The position numbers were made by a program, and so were the translations under genes. Source: an uncultured Gemmatimonadales bacterium (GTDB taxonomy: Bacteria > Gemmatimonadota > Gemmatimonadetes > Gemmatimonadales > GWC2-71-9). From it: a stretch of 64,000 bases of DNA. Below the pieces are notes generated by a model. It worked only from the letters and a program-made list of their open reading frames with translations. It did no database searches and had not been told where the DNA came from. The DNA lies in assembly GCA_947259405.1 (NCBI GenBank), contig CAMYLY010000004.1, positions 311,947 through 375,946 of the forward strand, given 5' to 3'. Positions 26,793 through 35,254 of the stretch are shown piece by piece; position 1 is the stretch's first letter; every line of letters starts with the position of its first letter.

Positions 26793-27119
26793 TTATTCCT
26801 CGCTTCGAACGAAGACGTCGTTCCCCTCGATCTCTACTTCGAGCATCCTTAGCCCCTCGGTCGCAGGAACTTCGAGAACCTCACCCGTTCGAACGTCGAA
26901 TTGCGCCCCATGGAGGCCGCACTCGATCACGTAATCGTCGACCATCTCGCCCTCGCTCATCGGGTACTCCGCATGGGAGCAGCCGTCTTCACACGCGAAG
27001 ACGTCCGATCCAATCCGCACGAGGCAAATCGAACCGCAACTGGGCAGCTCCACACCCACCGGCGTTCCTTCGGGGAGGTCATCGAGTGCGGCGACCTTCT
27101 CGAAGTTCTCCTCTGGCAT
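26793..27119 (-). CDS. Rieske-type [2Fe-2S] ferredoxin
   Basis: A 108-residue soluble Rieske protein of the NirD/ferredoxin-like kind. The cluster ligands are visible as CSH (C-x-H) and, after 15-16 residues, CGLH (C-x-x-H) in VIECGLHGAQFD. ATG 27119 (MPEENFEKV) is the start; longer readings overlap sufU. It is the last gene of the suf operon, 8 bases after sufU, a common location for such ferredoxins, so it may supply electrons for Fe-S assembly or be a client. That role is inference. Confidence 0.85.
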   Translation of the reverse strand: MPEENFEKVAALDDLPEGTPVGVELPSCGSICLVRIGSDVFACEDGCSHAEYPMSEGEMVDDYVIECGLHGAQFDVRTGEVLEVPATEGLRMLEVEIEGNDVFVRSEE

Positions 27120-27126
27120 TCGGCCC

Positions 27127-27597
27127 TCACTCTTGTTCCCGTTCCGTTGTGATTTTCTTGCCTTCCTGACTCTCGAGCGCGGCGTGCAAGGTGTGCCACG
27201 ATAGGTTTGCACACTTCACCCGGGCCGGAAATTGTCGCACTCCACCCAAAGCCGCCAGTTTGCCGAGTGTGTCTCGATCGATCGGCGTCGAGGGCCGCGA
27301 AGTCACCATGGCTTGAAACGCGCGGAACAGCGCGTTCGCCTCTGCTGTTGTCTTCCCCTTCACGGCGCTGGTCATCAGCGAGGCCGACGCTTGAGATATC
27401 GCGCAGCCCGATCCCTCAAACCGGATCTCGGCAATGCGGTCGTCGTCGACGCGTAGATGAACCGCGAGCATGTCGCCGCACAGCGGGTTGGATCCCTGTG
27501 CGTGGCGATTGGCGGCCTCGAGCTTGCCGAAGTTTCGCGGGCTTCGGTTATGGTCGAGGATGATCTGTTGGTAGAGTTCGCGTAGGTTGTCGCTCAA
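27127..27597 (-). CDS. sufU: SufU-type Fe-S cluster assembly protein
   Basis: SufU accepts sulfur from SufS as a zinc-dependent sulfurtransferase. The 156-residue protein keeps the ligands Cys40 and Asp42 in GSNPLCGD, Cys65 in FEGSGCAIS, and Cys129 in RVKCANLSW. It has the extra residues between the second and third cysteine typical of SufU rather than IscU. The start codon is TTG, overlapping the sufS stop (TTGA). Its position next to sufS matches a SufS-SufU partnership as in Gram-positive bacteria. Confidence 0.93.
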   Translation of the reverse strand: MSDNLRELYQQIILDHNRSPRNFGKLEAANRHAQGSNPLCGDMLAVHLRVDDDRIAEIRFEGSGCAISQASASLMTSAVKGKTTAEANALFRAFQAMVTSRPSTPIDRDTLGKLAALGGVRQFPARVKCANLSWHTLHAALESQEGKKITTEREQE

Positions 27598-28853
27598 GTC
27601 CCGAACACCTCACGCACTTCTCGAATCGCTTCGACAAGACGATCAACGTCGTCACGGGTGTTGTACAGTGCGAACGACGCCCTCGCGGTCGCCGGCACAC
27701 CCAACCGATCCATGACGGGCTGGGTACAGTGATGGCCTGATCGAATCGCCACTTCCCGTTCGTCGAGAATCGTGCCGACATCGTGGGCGTGGACGCCCTC
27801 CATCACGAACGAAACGACCGCCGCCTTGTGCGGAGCCGTGCCGATGATCCGGAGCCCCGGGACCTTGAGCAAGGAGCGTGTCGCGTAGTCGCGGAGATCG
27901 TCCTCGTGTTGTCGAATCGCTGCCCAATCGAGCCCTTTCAGGTACTCAACGGCCGCGCCCAACCCGACCGTGCCGGCAATATTGGGGGTGCCAGCCTCGA
28001 ACTTGGCGGGAGCCGGCGCGTAGGTCGTCTTTGCAAACGAGACCGTGCGAATCATCTCACCGCCTCCGTGGTACGGTGGCATGTCCGCGAGGTGGTTTGC
28101 CCGTCCATACAACGCGCCTATGCCGGTCGGCCCAAACATTTTGTGTCCTGAGATGGCATAGAAATCGCACCCGATCGCGGTCACGTCCACTGGCATGTGC
28201 GGAGCGGCCTGGGCCCCGTCGAGCATTACCGGGACACCACGCTCGTGGGCCAGCGCCACGATATCCTCAATCGGGTTGATAGTTCCCAGCGAATTCGAGA
28301 TGTGGACGACACTCACGAACTTCGTCCGATGGGTCATGAGCGACCGGAAGGCGTCCATGTCCAGTTCACCGGCGTCGGTAATCGGAATTACACGGAGTGT
28401 CGCTCCCGTCTGTTCGGCGACGAGCTGCCACGGGACGATGTTTGAATGGTGCTCCATATGCGAAATGAGCACGTCATCGCCACGACCGACACGCGGGCGC
28501 ACGAAGCTCTGCGCCACGAGATTGACCGCCTCGGTCGTTCCACGGAGGAAGACAATCTCATGTGGATCGGTCGCACCCAGAAACTGCTGGACAGCAGCTC
28601 GAACATGTTCATACGCCAGGGTTGCCTGTGCGCTCAGGCGATAGACGCCGCGGTGGATATTGGCGTTTTCGTTCTCGTAGTAGCGCGTAACTGCATCAAT
28701 TACGGCGTGTGGCTTCTGGCTCGTGGCAGCGTTGTCGACGTAAACCAGACGGCGCCCCTCATGGACCTGCTCGAGGATCGGAAAATCCATGCGGACCCTC
28801 TCCACGTCGAACCCTGCTCGCGGCGCCGTCGAGAGACCGTGCACGCCGACCAT
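27594..28853 (-). CDS. sufS: Cysteine desulfurase SufS
   Basis: Group II cysteine desulfurase that produces the persulfide for the SufBCD scaffold. In this 419-residue protein the PLP lysine is Lys238 in SGHKMFGPTGIG and the catalytic cysteine is Cys376 in IRSGHHCTQPVMDRL. The N-terminal DNAATSQKP and HRGVYRLSAQAT segments fit the family. The first 15 residues are a non-conserved extension; later in-frame starts are possible. Genes sufD upstream (5-base gap) and sufU downstream (TTGA overlap) are tightly packed. Confidence 0.95.
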   Translation of the reverse strand: MVGVHGLSTAPRAGFDVERVRMDFPILEQVHEGRRLVYVDNAATSQKPHAVIDAVTRYYENENANIHRGVYRLSAQATLAYEHVRAAVQQFLGATDPHEIVFLRGTTEAVNLVAQSFVRPRVGRGDDVLISHMEHHSNIVPWQLVAEQTGATLRVIPITDAGELDMDAFRSLMTHRTKFVSVVHISNSLGTINPIEDIVALAHERGVPVMLDGAQAAPHMPVDVTAIGCDFYAISGHKMFGPTGIGALYGRANHLADMPPYHGGGEMIRTVSFAKTTYAPAPAKFEAGTPNIAGTVGLGAAVEYLKGLDWAAIRQHEDDLRDYATRSLLKVPGLRIIGTAPHKAAVVSFVMEGVHAHDVGTILDEREVAIRSGHHCTQPVMDRLGVPATARASFALYNTRDDVDRLVEAIREVREVFGT

Positions 28854-28858
28854 GAGGG

Positions 28859-30190
28859 CTACAACTCTCCTTCGCCTTGGAGGCGGCCGCGCACCTTTCG
28901 GTCAAGGTGGTCGCGGAGGGGCTCCAGTGTAACCCCGTTCAGGATCTCGGACGCAAAGCCGTACGTGAGCAGGAGCTTGGCGTGCTCGCGAGAGAGCCCA
29001 CGGCTCTGCATGTAGAACAAGTGGGCTTCGTCGATCGGGCCCAGGGTCGCCCCATGTGTGCACTTCACGTCATCGGCATAGATCTCCAGCTGCGGCTGAC
29101 TGTCCGCGCGTGCGAGCGGCGAGAGAAGAAGATTGTTGTTCGTTTGCTTGGCGTCGGTCTTCTGTGCGCCCGGTCGGACCTTGATCCGTCCATTGAACAC
29201 GCCCCGCGCGCGATCGTCGAACACCCCATTGAAATACTCCCAGCTGCTGCAATGGGGTTTCGCGTGATCCAGGGCCGTATGGTAATCCACGTGCTGTCGC
29301 CCCGACAGAACGGACAGCCCGTTGAGCGTGCTTTCGGCGCCTTCCCCATCGAGTTCTGACACGATGTCATGGCGGGTGATCGCCCCACCAAACCCGAAAA
29401 CGAGGTTCGACAGGCGGCTGTCCCGTTCCTGCCAGGACCACGTACTAGCGGTATGATACGCGTCCACGGACTCGTCTTGGATCCGATAGGTATCCAATCG
29501 GGCGTTCTCCCGCACGACAAGTTCCGTCACTCCGTTGGTCCACGTCGTTCCCGCCCCAACGGTGACGTAATGCTCCACCACTGTTGCGGACGCACCTGCT
29601 TCGACCAAGATCAAAACCCGGGGGTGTGCAACCTTCGGAATTCCCTCATCGGCGGCAAACACGTGAAGCAGCTGAATTGGCGCGCCTGCCCCCTGTGGCT
29701 TCACGTGCAGAAACACACCATCCTGCAAGAACGCGGCGTTCAGCGATACGAACGGATTGGTCGCGTCCTGCGCATGTTGCATGAGGTGCGGCCGCACTAA
29801 CTCCTCGGATTCACGAACTGCCTGCTCAAGGCTCATGACCGAAAGCCCGGCCCCTTCCGCGGGCTCGCTCAATGACGGCTCGAAGACGCCGTTCACCATG
29901 ACAACTGAGGGAATCGACGGATCGATCGAGTGCACACGCACATCGTTGGCCGTGACGCGGCCGTCGTTAGCCGATGCCATGACAAACCCGTGTCGGAGGA
30001 TCGGCTTCACATCCGTGAAGCGCCATTCTTCCTGTCGCGTGGTGGGGAAACCACGGTCCGCGAATCGCTGAATGGCGCTCGCGCGTGTGTCCCTAAGCCA
30101 CGCCGGCGCTTGTGCCGCTCCGTTCGAGACAAACTGCTCGAACGCTTGCGTGTAGTGGTCCGGGGCCACGGGCGTCCGCTTCTTCGTCAT
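28859..30190 (-). CDS. sufD: SufD scaffold subunit
   Basis: SufD pairs with SufB to form the Fe-S assembly scaffold on a SufC dimer. The 443-residue protein has the C-terminal signature AYADDVKCTHGATLG-type segment (YADDVKCTHGATLGPIDEAH) with the conserved histidine, followed by LFYMQSRGLSREHAKLLL. The middle has the beta-helix character of the family. It starts 10 bases after sufC, and sufS begins 5 bases later. No frameshift is seen. Confidence 0.93.
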   Translation of the reverse strand: MTKKRTPVAPDHYTQAFEQFVSNGAAQAPAWLRDTRASAIQRFADRGFPTTRQEEWRFTDVKPILRHGFVMASANDGRVTANDVRVHSIDPSIPSVVMVNGVFEPSLSEPAEGAGLSVMSLEQAVRESEELVRPHLMQHAQDATNPFVSLNAAFLQDGVFLHVKPQGAGAPIQLLHVFAADEGIPKVAHPRVLILVEAGASATVVEHYVTVGAGTTWTNGVTELVVRENARLDTYRIQDESVDAYHTASTWSWQERDSRLSNLVFGFGGAITRHDIVSELDGEGAESTLNGLSVLSGRQHVDYHTALDHAKPHCSSWEYFNGVFDDRARGVFNGRIKVRPGAQKTDAKQTNNNLLLSPLARADSQPQLEIYADDVKCTHGATLGPIDEAHLFYMQSRGLSREHAKLLLTYGFASEILNGVTLEPLRDHLDRKVRGRLQGEGEL

Positions 30191-30200
30191 CGTCGATCCC

Positions 30201-30956
30201 TCACCCTACCGGCGCTTCTTCGCGGAGCCAATCGTATCCCTTGGCTTCGAGCTCGAGCGCCAGTTCTTTCCCACCCGACTTCGCAACCTGGCCTTTCGAC
30301 AGTACATGCACATGATCGGGAGTCAGGTAGTCCAAAATCCGCTGGTAATGCGTGACGACCACGAAGGCTCGCTCGTCACTCCGGAATCGGTTGACCGCTT
30401 CGGCTACGGATCGCACCGCATCAATGTCGAGGCCCGAGTCTGTCTCATCGAGCACGGCGAGTTTCGGCTCCAAGACGGCCAGTTGGAGAATCTCGTTGCG
30501 TTTCTTCTCACCGCCCGAGAACCCCTCGTTGACCGCACGATGGATGAGGCTATCATCCCAGCCAATCTCCTTGAGCTTTTCTTCCAGGAGCTCGGCAAAA
30601 TCCAGCGTATCAAGCTCCTCCTGGCCGCGCGCCTTGCGAATGGAGTTCATGGCCGATTGGAGGAAGTAACCATTGGTGATGCCGCGGATCTCGACCGGGT
30701 ATTGGAACGCAAGGAAGAGGCCGGCGATTGCACGCTCGTCTGGCCCCATCTCAAGGAGATCCTGCCCCTCGAAGCTCACGGTGCCTTGGGTGATCTCGTA
30801 CGTCGGGTGGCCCGCGAGCACCTGTGCCAGCGTGCTCTTCCCTGACCCATTAGGCCCCATGATCGCATGAACCTCTCCGGCGTTCACCGACAGATTCACG
30901 CCGTTGAGGATTTCGACGCCATCGACGCCAGCATGCAGATTTCGTATTTCGAGCAT
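30201..30956 (-). CDS. sufC: SufC ATPase of the SUF Fe-S assembly complex
   Basis: A 251-residue ABC-type ATPase not linked to transport. Features are Walker A GPNGSGKSTL, the SufC-specific signature FSGGEKKRNEIL and Walker B/D-loop VLDETDSGLDIDA, where ETDSGLD in place of EPTSGLD is characteristic of SufC. It binds SufB and SufD and drives the movement needed for cluster assembly. It lies between sufB (20-base gap) and sufD (10-base gap). Confidence 0.95.
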   Translation of the reverse strand: MLEIRNLHAGVDGVEILNGVNLSVNAGEVHAIMGPNGSGKSTLAQVLAGHPTYEITQGTVSFEGQDLLEMGPDERAIAGLFLAFQYPVEIRGITNGYFLQSAMNSIRKARGQEELDTLDFAELLEEKLKEIGWDDSLIHRAVNEGFSGGEKKRNEILQLAVLEPKLAVLDETDSGLDIDAVRSVAEAVNRFRSDERAFVVVTHYQRILDYLTPDHVHVLSKGQVAKSGGKELALELEAKGYDWLREEAPVG

Positions 30957-30976
30957 TCTCGTTTCGTTCCTCTCTG

Positions 30977-32446
30977 TTAACCGACGCTGCCTTCGAGGCT
31001 CACGCCCAGCAGACGCGTCGCTTCCACGGCGAACTCCATGGGGAGCTCGCGAAACACTTCCTTACAGAACCCGTTGACGATCAGCGAGACCGCATCTTCT
31101 TCGGACAGACCCCGCTGTTGGCAGTAGAAGATCTGGTCTTCTCCCACCTTCGAGGTCGTTGCCTCGTGTTCCATGATCGCGGTGCTGTTACGGACATCGA
31201 TGTAGGGGAACGTGTGCGCACCGCACTGATCCCCAATCAGCATGGAATCGCATTGAGAGTAGTTTCGCGCGTTCTCCGCGCCCTTCATGATCTTCACCTG
31301 ACCTCGGTACGTGTTCTGACTACGACCGGCAGAGATCCCCTTGGAGATGATGGTGCTCTTCGTGTCCTTCCCCATGTGCACCATCTTCGTGCCTGTATCC
31401 GCCTGCTGGTGATTGTTCGTCACCGCCACCGAGTAGAACTCACCAACGGAGTTGTCACCCTCGAGCATGCACGACGGATACTTCCACGTGATCGCCGACC
31501 CCGTCTCCACCTGAGTCCACGAAATCTTGGAGTTCCGTCCCGCGCATCGGCCCCGCTTAGTCACGAAGTTGTAGATCCCACCGGACCCGGTCTCGTCTCC
31601 AGGATACCAGTTCTGAATCGTGGAGTACTTGATCTGCGCATCGTCGAGCGCCACGAGCTCGACCACCGCCGCGTGCAGCTGATTCTCGTCGCGCATGGGG
31701 GCCGAACACCCCTCGAGATAGCTCACATGCGAACCCTCTTCCGCCACGATCAGCGTGCGCTCGAACTGACCCGTGGACGTCGCATTGATTCTGAAATAGG
31801 TCGACAGCTCGAGTGGGCATCGCACCCCCTTCGGAACGAATACGAACGAGCCATCCGTGAACACGGCCGAATTGAGGGCCGCAAAGAAGTTGTCGGTGCG
31901 CGGCACGACGGACCCCAGGTACTTCTCGACGAGTTCGGGGTGCTCGACGATGGCCTCCGAGATCGGGAGGAAGATCACGCCGTGCTTGGCCAGCTCCGCC
32001 TTGAAGGTCGTAGCCACCGACACCGAATCGAACACCGCGTCGACCGCCACGCCGGTGAGCCGTTTCTGCTCTTCGAGCGGGATGCCCAGCTTCTCGAAGG
32101 TCTCGATGAGCTTGGGATCTACTTCATCCAAGCTTTCTAGCTTCTTCTGCTGTTTCGGCGCCGCGTAGTAGTGAATCGCCTGATAGTCGATGGGATCGTA
32201 CCTGATGTTCGCCCACGACGGCTCCTTCATGGTCAGCCAACGCTCGAAGGCCTTCAGGCGCCATTCGAGCATCCACTCTGGCTCGTTCTTTTTTTCCGAA
32301 ATCAACCTGATGATGTCTTCGTTCAAGCCACGCGGCGCCAAATCCGATTCGATGTCCGTACTCCAGCCATATTTGTACGGCTGCTGTACGTGTTGGTCTA
32401 TGGCCGCGCTTGCTGACGGGTCATCGTTACGGTCCACGTGTTCCAT
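30977..32446 (-). CDS. sufB: SufB scaffold subunit
   Basis: Main scaffold of the SUF system, 489 residues from ATG 32446 ([10 protein letters not shown]). Longer readings would overlap the regulator gene almost entirely. Conserved parts are [54 protein letters not shown] with the family cysteine, and [20 protein letters not shown] near the C-terminus. The start overlaps the regulator stop by 20 bases, so sufR and sufB are on one transcript. sufC follows 20 bases after the stop. Confidence 0.95.
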   Translation of the reverse strand: MEHVDRNDDPSASAAIDQHVQQPYKYGWSTDIESDLAPRGLNEDIIRLISEKKNEPEWMLEWRLKAFERWLTMKEPSWANIRYDPIDYQAIHYYAAPKQQKKLESLDEVDPKLIETFEKLGIPLEEQKRLTGVAVDAVFDSVSVATTFKAELAKHGVIFLPISEAIVEHPELVEKYLGSVVPRTDNFFAALNSAVFTDGSFVFVPKGVRCPLELSTYFRINATSTGQFERTLIVAEEGSHVSYLEGCSAPMRDENQLHAAVVELVALDDAQIKYSTIQNWYPGDETGSGGIYNFVTKRGRCAGRNSKISWTQVETGSAITWKYPSCMLEGDNSVGEFYSVAVTNNHQQADTGTKMVHMGKDTKSTIISKGISAGRSQNTYRGQVKIMKGAENARNYSQCDSMLIGDQCGAHTFPYIDVRNSTAIMEHEATTSKVGEDQIFYCQQRGLSEEDAVSLIVNGFCKEVFRELPMEFAVEATRLLGVSLEGSVG

Positions 32447-33116
32447 CCTCTGGTGTACGGTTGTCGCCGCGCGGCCCTTGGAGTCCGATCGAGTACTCGC
32501 ATGCGTTGCATCCATCCGGGATGTAGGCGTCGCGCTGGATTTCACTCTGCAATACGTCGCGCAGGAATTCGGCTTCCGCCTGGCAGATCTCTGGGAATTG
32601 CTCGGCGACATCACGCATGGCACAGTTGTGCTCGGCGAGTCGCAATTGATCGCCCTCCAAGGTCCACGCAGCCATGAATCCCTGTTGGCTCAAAAAGTCG
32701 ACAATCGCCTCGAGCTTCTGCTCCAACGAGGCGTCGACAAGTTCCGCGTGCAGGCGCTCCGCGTGACCTCTGAACCGCTCTGTAAACAGCGCCTGGACCG
32801 CCTCCCGCCCATCGCTTTCGGCCACATATGCGAGGACGTCCGTGAGCGCCTGCCCGTAACGCGTTGGAAAGAGCTGCTCGCCCGCTTCACTCAGTCGGAA
32901 GGTGAACGTGGGGGCACCCGCACCGCGTTTTTCCCGTGAGTAGCTCAGGAGGCCCTCGGCCTCAAGCTCTTTCAGATGCCGCCGTACCGCGTTTGCTGAC
33001 ACCGCGAAGCGCTCACCCAATTCCTTGGCAGTCAGGGGCTGTGCTCGCTTGAGCTCGACGAGGATCTCGCCGCGAAGTCCTTTGTGGCCGGCAAGGCCCG
33101 GGATATTCGGCGTCAT
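32427..33116 (-). CDS. sufR: SufR-like Fe-S-sensing transcriptional regulator
   Basis: A 229-residue DNA-binding regulator at the head of the suf operon. An N-terminal winged helix ([30 protein letters not shown], about 28-57) is followed by a dimerisation/sensor domain. Cysteines at 165, 178, 203 and 206 give the spacing CX12CX24CX2C, suitable for an Fe-S cluster as in SufR of cyanobacteria and actinobacteria, where the holo-protein represses the operon. Two candidate CAAC-N6-GTTG operators lie 45 and 70 bases upstream of the start. Autoregulation follows from that layout. Confidence 0.88.
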   Translation of the reverse strand: MTPNIPGLAGHKGLRGEILVELKRAQPLTAKELGERFAVSANAVRRHLKELEAEGLLSYSREKRGAGAPTFTFRLSEAGEQLFPTRYGQALTDVLAYVAESDGREAVQALFTERFRGHAERLHAELVDASLEQKLEAIVDFLSQQGFMAAWTLEGDQLRLAEHNCAMRDVAEQFPEICQAEAEFLRDVLQSEIQRDAYIPDGCNACEYSIGLQGPRGDNRTPEDGTRGP

Positions 33117-33160
33117 AGGACGCGAATCCTAGCAGGTTGCTCTCCGTTACGCAACTAATT

Positions 33161-33174
33161 CAACGAATTTGTTT
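33161..33174. promoter_or_regulatory. Second, imperfect SufR-type operator
   Basis: caac-gaattt-gttt matches the SufR inverted repeat CAAC-N6-GTTG at 7 of 8 bases. It lies 45-58 bases upstream of the sufR start and 11 bases from the perfect site at 33186-33199. Paired strong and weak sites are described for the cyanobacterial sufR promoter. Confidence 0.45.
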
Positions 33175-33185
33175 GCTAATACTCT

Positions 33186-33199
33186 CAACCGTTTGGTTG
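33186..33199. promoter_or_regulatory. SufR-type operator, perfect CAAC-N6-GTTG repeat
   Basis: caac-cgtttg-gttg at 33186-33199 fits exactly the inverted repeat that cyanobacterial SufR recognises, and is itself inside the longer palindrome tcaaccgtttggttga. It lies in the divergent region between sufR-sufB and the peptide deformylase, 70-83 bases before the sufR start. This is a sequence match, not proof of binding. Confidence 0.6.
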
Positions 33200-33259
33200 A
33201 TAAGCGATTGGTGCCCGGGCGTGGCCAGAATCGCCTGGAAGGCCTACATTGGCGAGCCC

Positions 33260-33814
33260 ATGGCTATTCGACCGATTCAGCTGCTTGGTTCGCCTTCGCT
33301 TCGAGCGGATTGCGAGCCTGTCGCAAACGTCCGTTCGCCGGCGGTGCGGGTAGTGGCCGACGACCTGCAGGAAACGTTCAACGATTTACGGTCCCGGCAG
33401 GGTATGGGGCGCGGCCTCGCCTCACCCCAGATTGGTGCCCCGATTCGGATCGTCTACATCGAGATCGATGCACCGATGTTCCTGATCAATCCGACGATCA
33501 CCGACATTGGGACGAAGGATTTCCATGTTTGGGACGACTGCTTTTCCATTCCGGACCTCCTCGTTCGCGTCCAGCGTGCCCACCGGATTCGGATCGAGTA
33601 TCAGGACGTGAGCGGTAACACGCGTGAGTTGGAGGCCGAGGGCTCGATGGCTGAACTCCTCCAACATGAGATCGAGCATCTGGACGGCGTGCTGATCGTC
33701 GACCACCCCGTAGGGCTCGACCCATTTTGTATACGCGAGGAATGGAACAAGCACTACGCCCATGCGGGGAAGTACAGCGAGCCCTTCGAACGCGAGGCGA
33801 GCGTCGTCTTCTAG
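33260..33814 (+). CDS. def: Peptide deformylase-like protein with an atypical motif II
   Basis: Removes the formyl group from nascent proteins at the ribosome exit. The 184-residue protein starts at ATG 33260 (MAIRPIQLLGSPSLR). Motif I is GRGLASPQIG at 50-59 and motif III is QHEIEHLDG at 135-143 with His136, Glu137 and His140. Motif II, normally EGCLS, reads DDCFS at 92-96; Cys94 is retained but the Gly and Leu are replaced. The enzyme is probably active on metal binding grounds, yet it may be a divergent paralogue. It is divergent from the suf operon. Confidence 0.85.
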   Translation: MAIRPIQLLGSPSLRADCEPVANVRSPAVRVVADDLQETFNDLRSRQGMGRGLASPQIGAPIRIVYIEIDAPMFLINPTITDIGTKDFHVWDDCFSIPDLLVRVQRAHRIRIEYQDVSGNTRELEAEGSMAELLQHEIEHLDGVLIVDHPVGLDPFCIREEWNKHYAHAGKYSEPFEREASVVF

Positions 33815-33820
33815 GCCCGA

Positions 33821-35038
33821 CTAGGACAGCGCGTCGAGAAACTCCCTAACCACCCGACCCATGGAGATGGGTTGTTCCAGTGGAGTGAGGTGACCCGCCT
33901 CGGGGATCGCCGTGAATTGCGCTCCCGGAATCGCGTCTGCCATCTGCCTCGCTTCGGTCACCGGCACGATCGCATCTTCTCGACCAGCGATGACCAGGGT
34001 GGGCACTTGAATCTCGCCGAGTAGCGAGGTTGAATCTGCTCGGTCCTTCATCGCATGAAGCGCCGCGACGGCGCCCGGAACAGAGGCACTCCGAATCATC
34101 GTTCTGGTGTGTTCGACGACTTGCGGTTGCGCCGTCAACGAGCCCGGCGCCAACAGCTGTGGCAGCATGGCACGGACGAGCACGTCGACACCGTCCCGCT
34201 CCACCTGCCGAACCATGTCGAGCCGCGCAGTCTGCGCTGCACTCGAATCCGGCGCGGCGCGCGTGTTTGCGAGGATGAGAGCGCGGACCCGCTCAGGGAA
34301 GCGACGGACCAACTCGAGTGCCACATACCCTCCCATCGAGAACCCACAGATCACCGCTCGTTCTTGCCTCAGGCCATCGAGGAGGTCAACGGTGTCCTCG
34401 GCATATGCGCCGATGGTCGGCGGGTCGAGCGGTGCGTCGTTCATGCCGAAGCCGCGAAGGTCTGGCGCGACGCGTTTCCAACCCGTCATCGGCGATATCA
34501 GGCGCCGCCACATCGTGCGATCGAGCGGGAATCCGTGGATGAACAGCACCGGAGCGCCGTCCCCTTGCACATCGACGGGGGTTGGAAGGTCCCGCACCAT
34601 CATGTGCTGGACGCCCGACCGTAGAGAAGGGCGTGTCCCGTAGAATGCACGGATCGCCTCGGGCACGGGGGTGGACGCTCCCTTCCGATCGATACACACA
34701 AACACCGTTTCGATCTCGGCGACCAGGGTGCGATCGGCACTCTGACGAGCGACCTGGTGCAGCGTGAAGCTGGTTTCACCGACGTGCGTCAGCGTCGTAT
34801 CGAATCGGAGTCGGTCACCGGGATGCGCAGGGGAGTGATACGTTACCGTGGCGGTGCGGGCAGCCGGCCAGACGTCGTGACGCTCAAAGACATCGGCACC
34901 GGGACCGCGATCCAGGGCTTCCCATCGCGCCCGTTCGAACAACCTCAGGAACGCCGCCTGATTAACGTGGCCGTACGAGTCGCAGTCGTCAGGCAGAACC
35001 GTCACTTCAACCGAAGGAACTGGGCTCAATGTGTTCAC
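33821..35038 (-). CDS. Fusion of hotdog thioesterase and alpha/beta hydrolase
   Basis: A 405-residue two-domain protein. Residues 1-130 form a YbgC-like hotdog domain (DDCDSYGHVNQAAFLRLFERARW with the catalytic-type Asp and His), as in 4-hydroxybenzoyl-CoA thioesterases. Residues 160-405 are an alpha/beta hydrolase with the oxyanion loop FIHGFPLD, nucleophile Ser234 in GFSMGGY, Asp355 in AGREDAIVP and His383 in EAGHL, so the triad is complete. Both halves are esterases, and they are joined in one chain without a visible linker repeat. The substrate is unknown; acyl-CoA hydrolysis followed by ester or lactone cleavage is a guess. Confidence 0.82.
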   Translation of the reverse strand: MNTLSPVPSVEVTVLPDDCDSYGHVNQAAFLRLFERARWEALDRGPGADVFERHDVWPAARTATVTYHSPAHPGDRLRFDTTLTHVGETSFTLHQVARQSADRTLVAEIETVFVCIDRKGASTPVPEAIRAFYGTRPSLRSGVQHMMVRDLPTPVDVQGDGAPVLFIHGFPLDRTMWRRLISPMTGWKRVAPDLRGFGMNDAPLDPPTIGAYAEDTVDLLDGLRQERAVICGFSMGGYVALELVRRFPERVRALILANTRAAPDSSAAQTARLDMVRQVERDGVDVLVRAMLPQLLAPGSLTAQPQVVEHTRTMIRSASVPGAVAALHAMKDRADSTSLLGEIQVPTLVIAGREDAIVPVTEARQMADAIPGAQFTAIPEAGHLTPLEQPISMGRVVREFLDALS

Positions 35039-35181
35039 ACCTCGCGGAAGGGCGGCTAAAGTTATCTCGCCACTACGAGATTACCAGACGGATCTCCGAG
35101 TATTCCACACTGGAGAAATGTGAAAGTTGGTGACGTGAATATGTCGTATTACTGTCGCGATGGTGGTCTGTATGGTGGCGG

Positions 35182-35204
35182 TGTAACCTGTTCTTTGGGT
35201 TACA
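35182..35204. other. Inverted repeat in the intergenic region before RNase D
   Basis: tgtaacc and ggttaca form a perfect 7-bp stem around a 9-base loop. It lies in the 216-base divergent region 35039-35254, which also holds ttttccaca at 35214-35222, one mismatch from the DnaA-box consensus. I see no convincing -35/-10 pair; the TTGACA at 35227 is too near the GTG start. The region otherwise contains nothing I can name. Confidence 0.35.
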
Positions 35205-35254
35205 TTTACATGTTTTTCCACACATCTTGACACCGTTGTAGAAAAGATACGGGC

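Noticed and set aside
31118-32140. A 340-codon open frame on the plus strand opposite sufB
   Set aside because: Antisense to sufB; rich in Arg, His and Leu without any fold pattern. sufB is complete and in an operon.
35227-35254. TTGACA at 35227 as a -35 promoter element for RNase D
   Set aside because: The GTG start is 23 bases further on, so a -10 at normal spacing would fall on the start codon; the bases there are cgggcg, not TATAAT-like.
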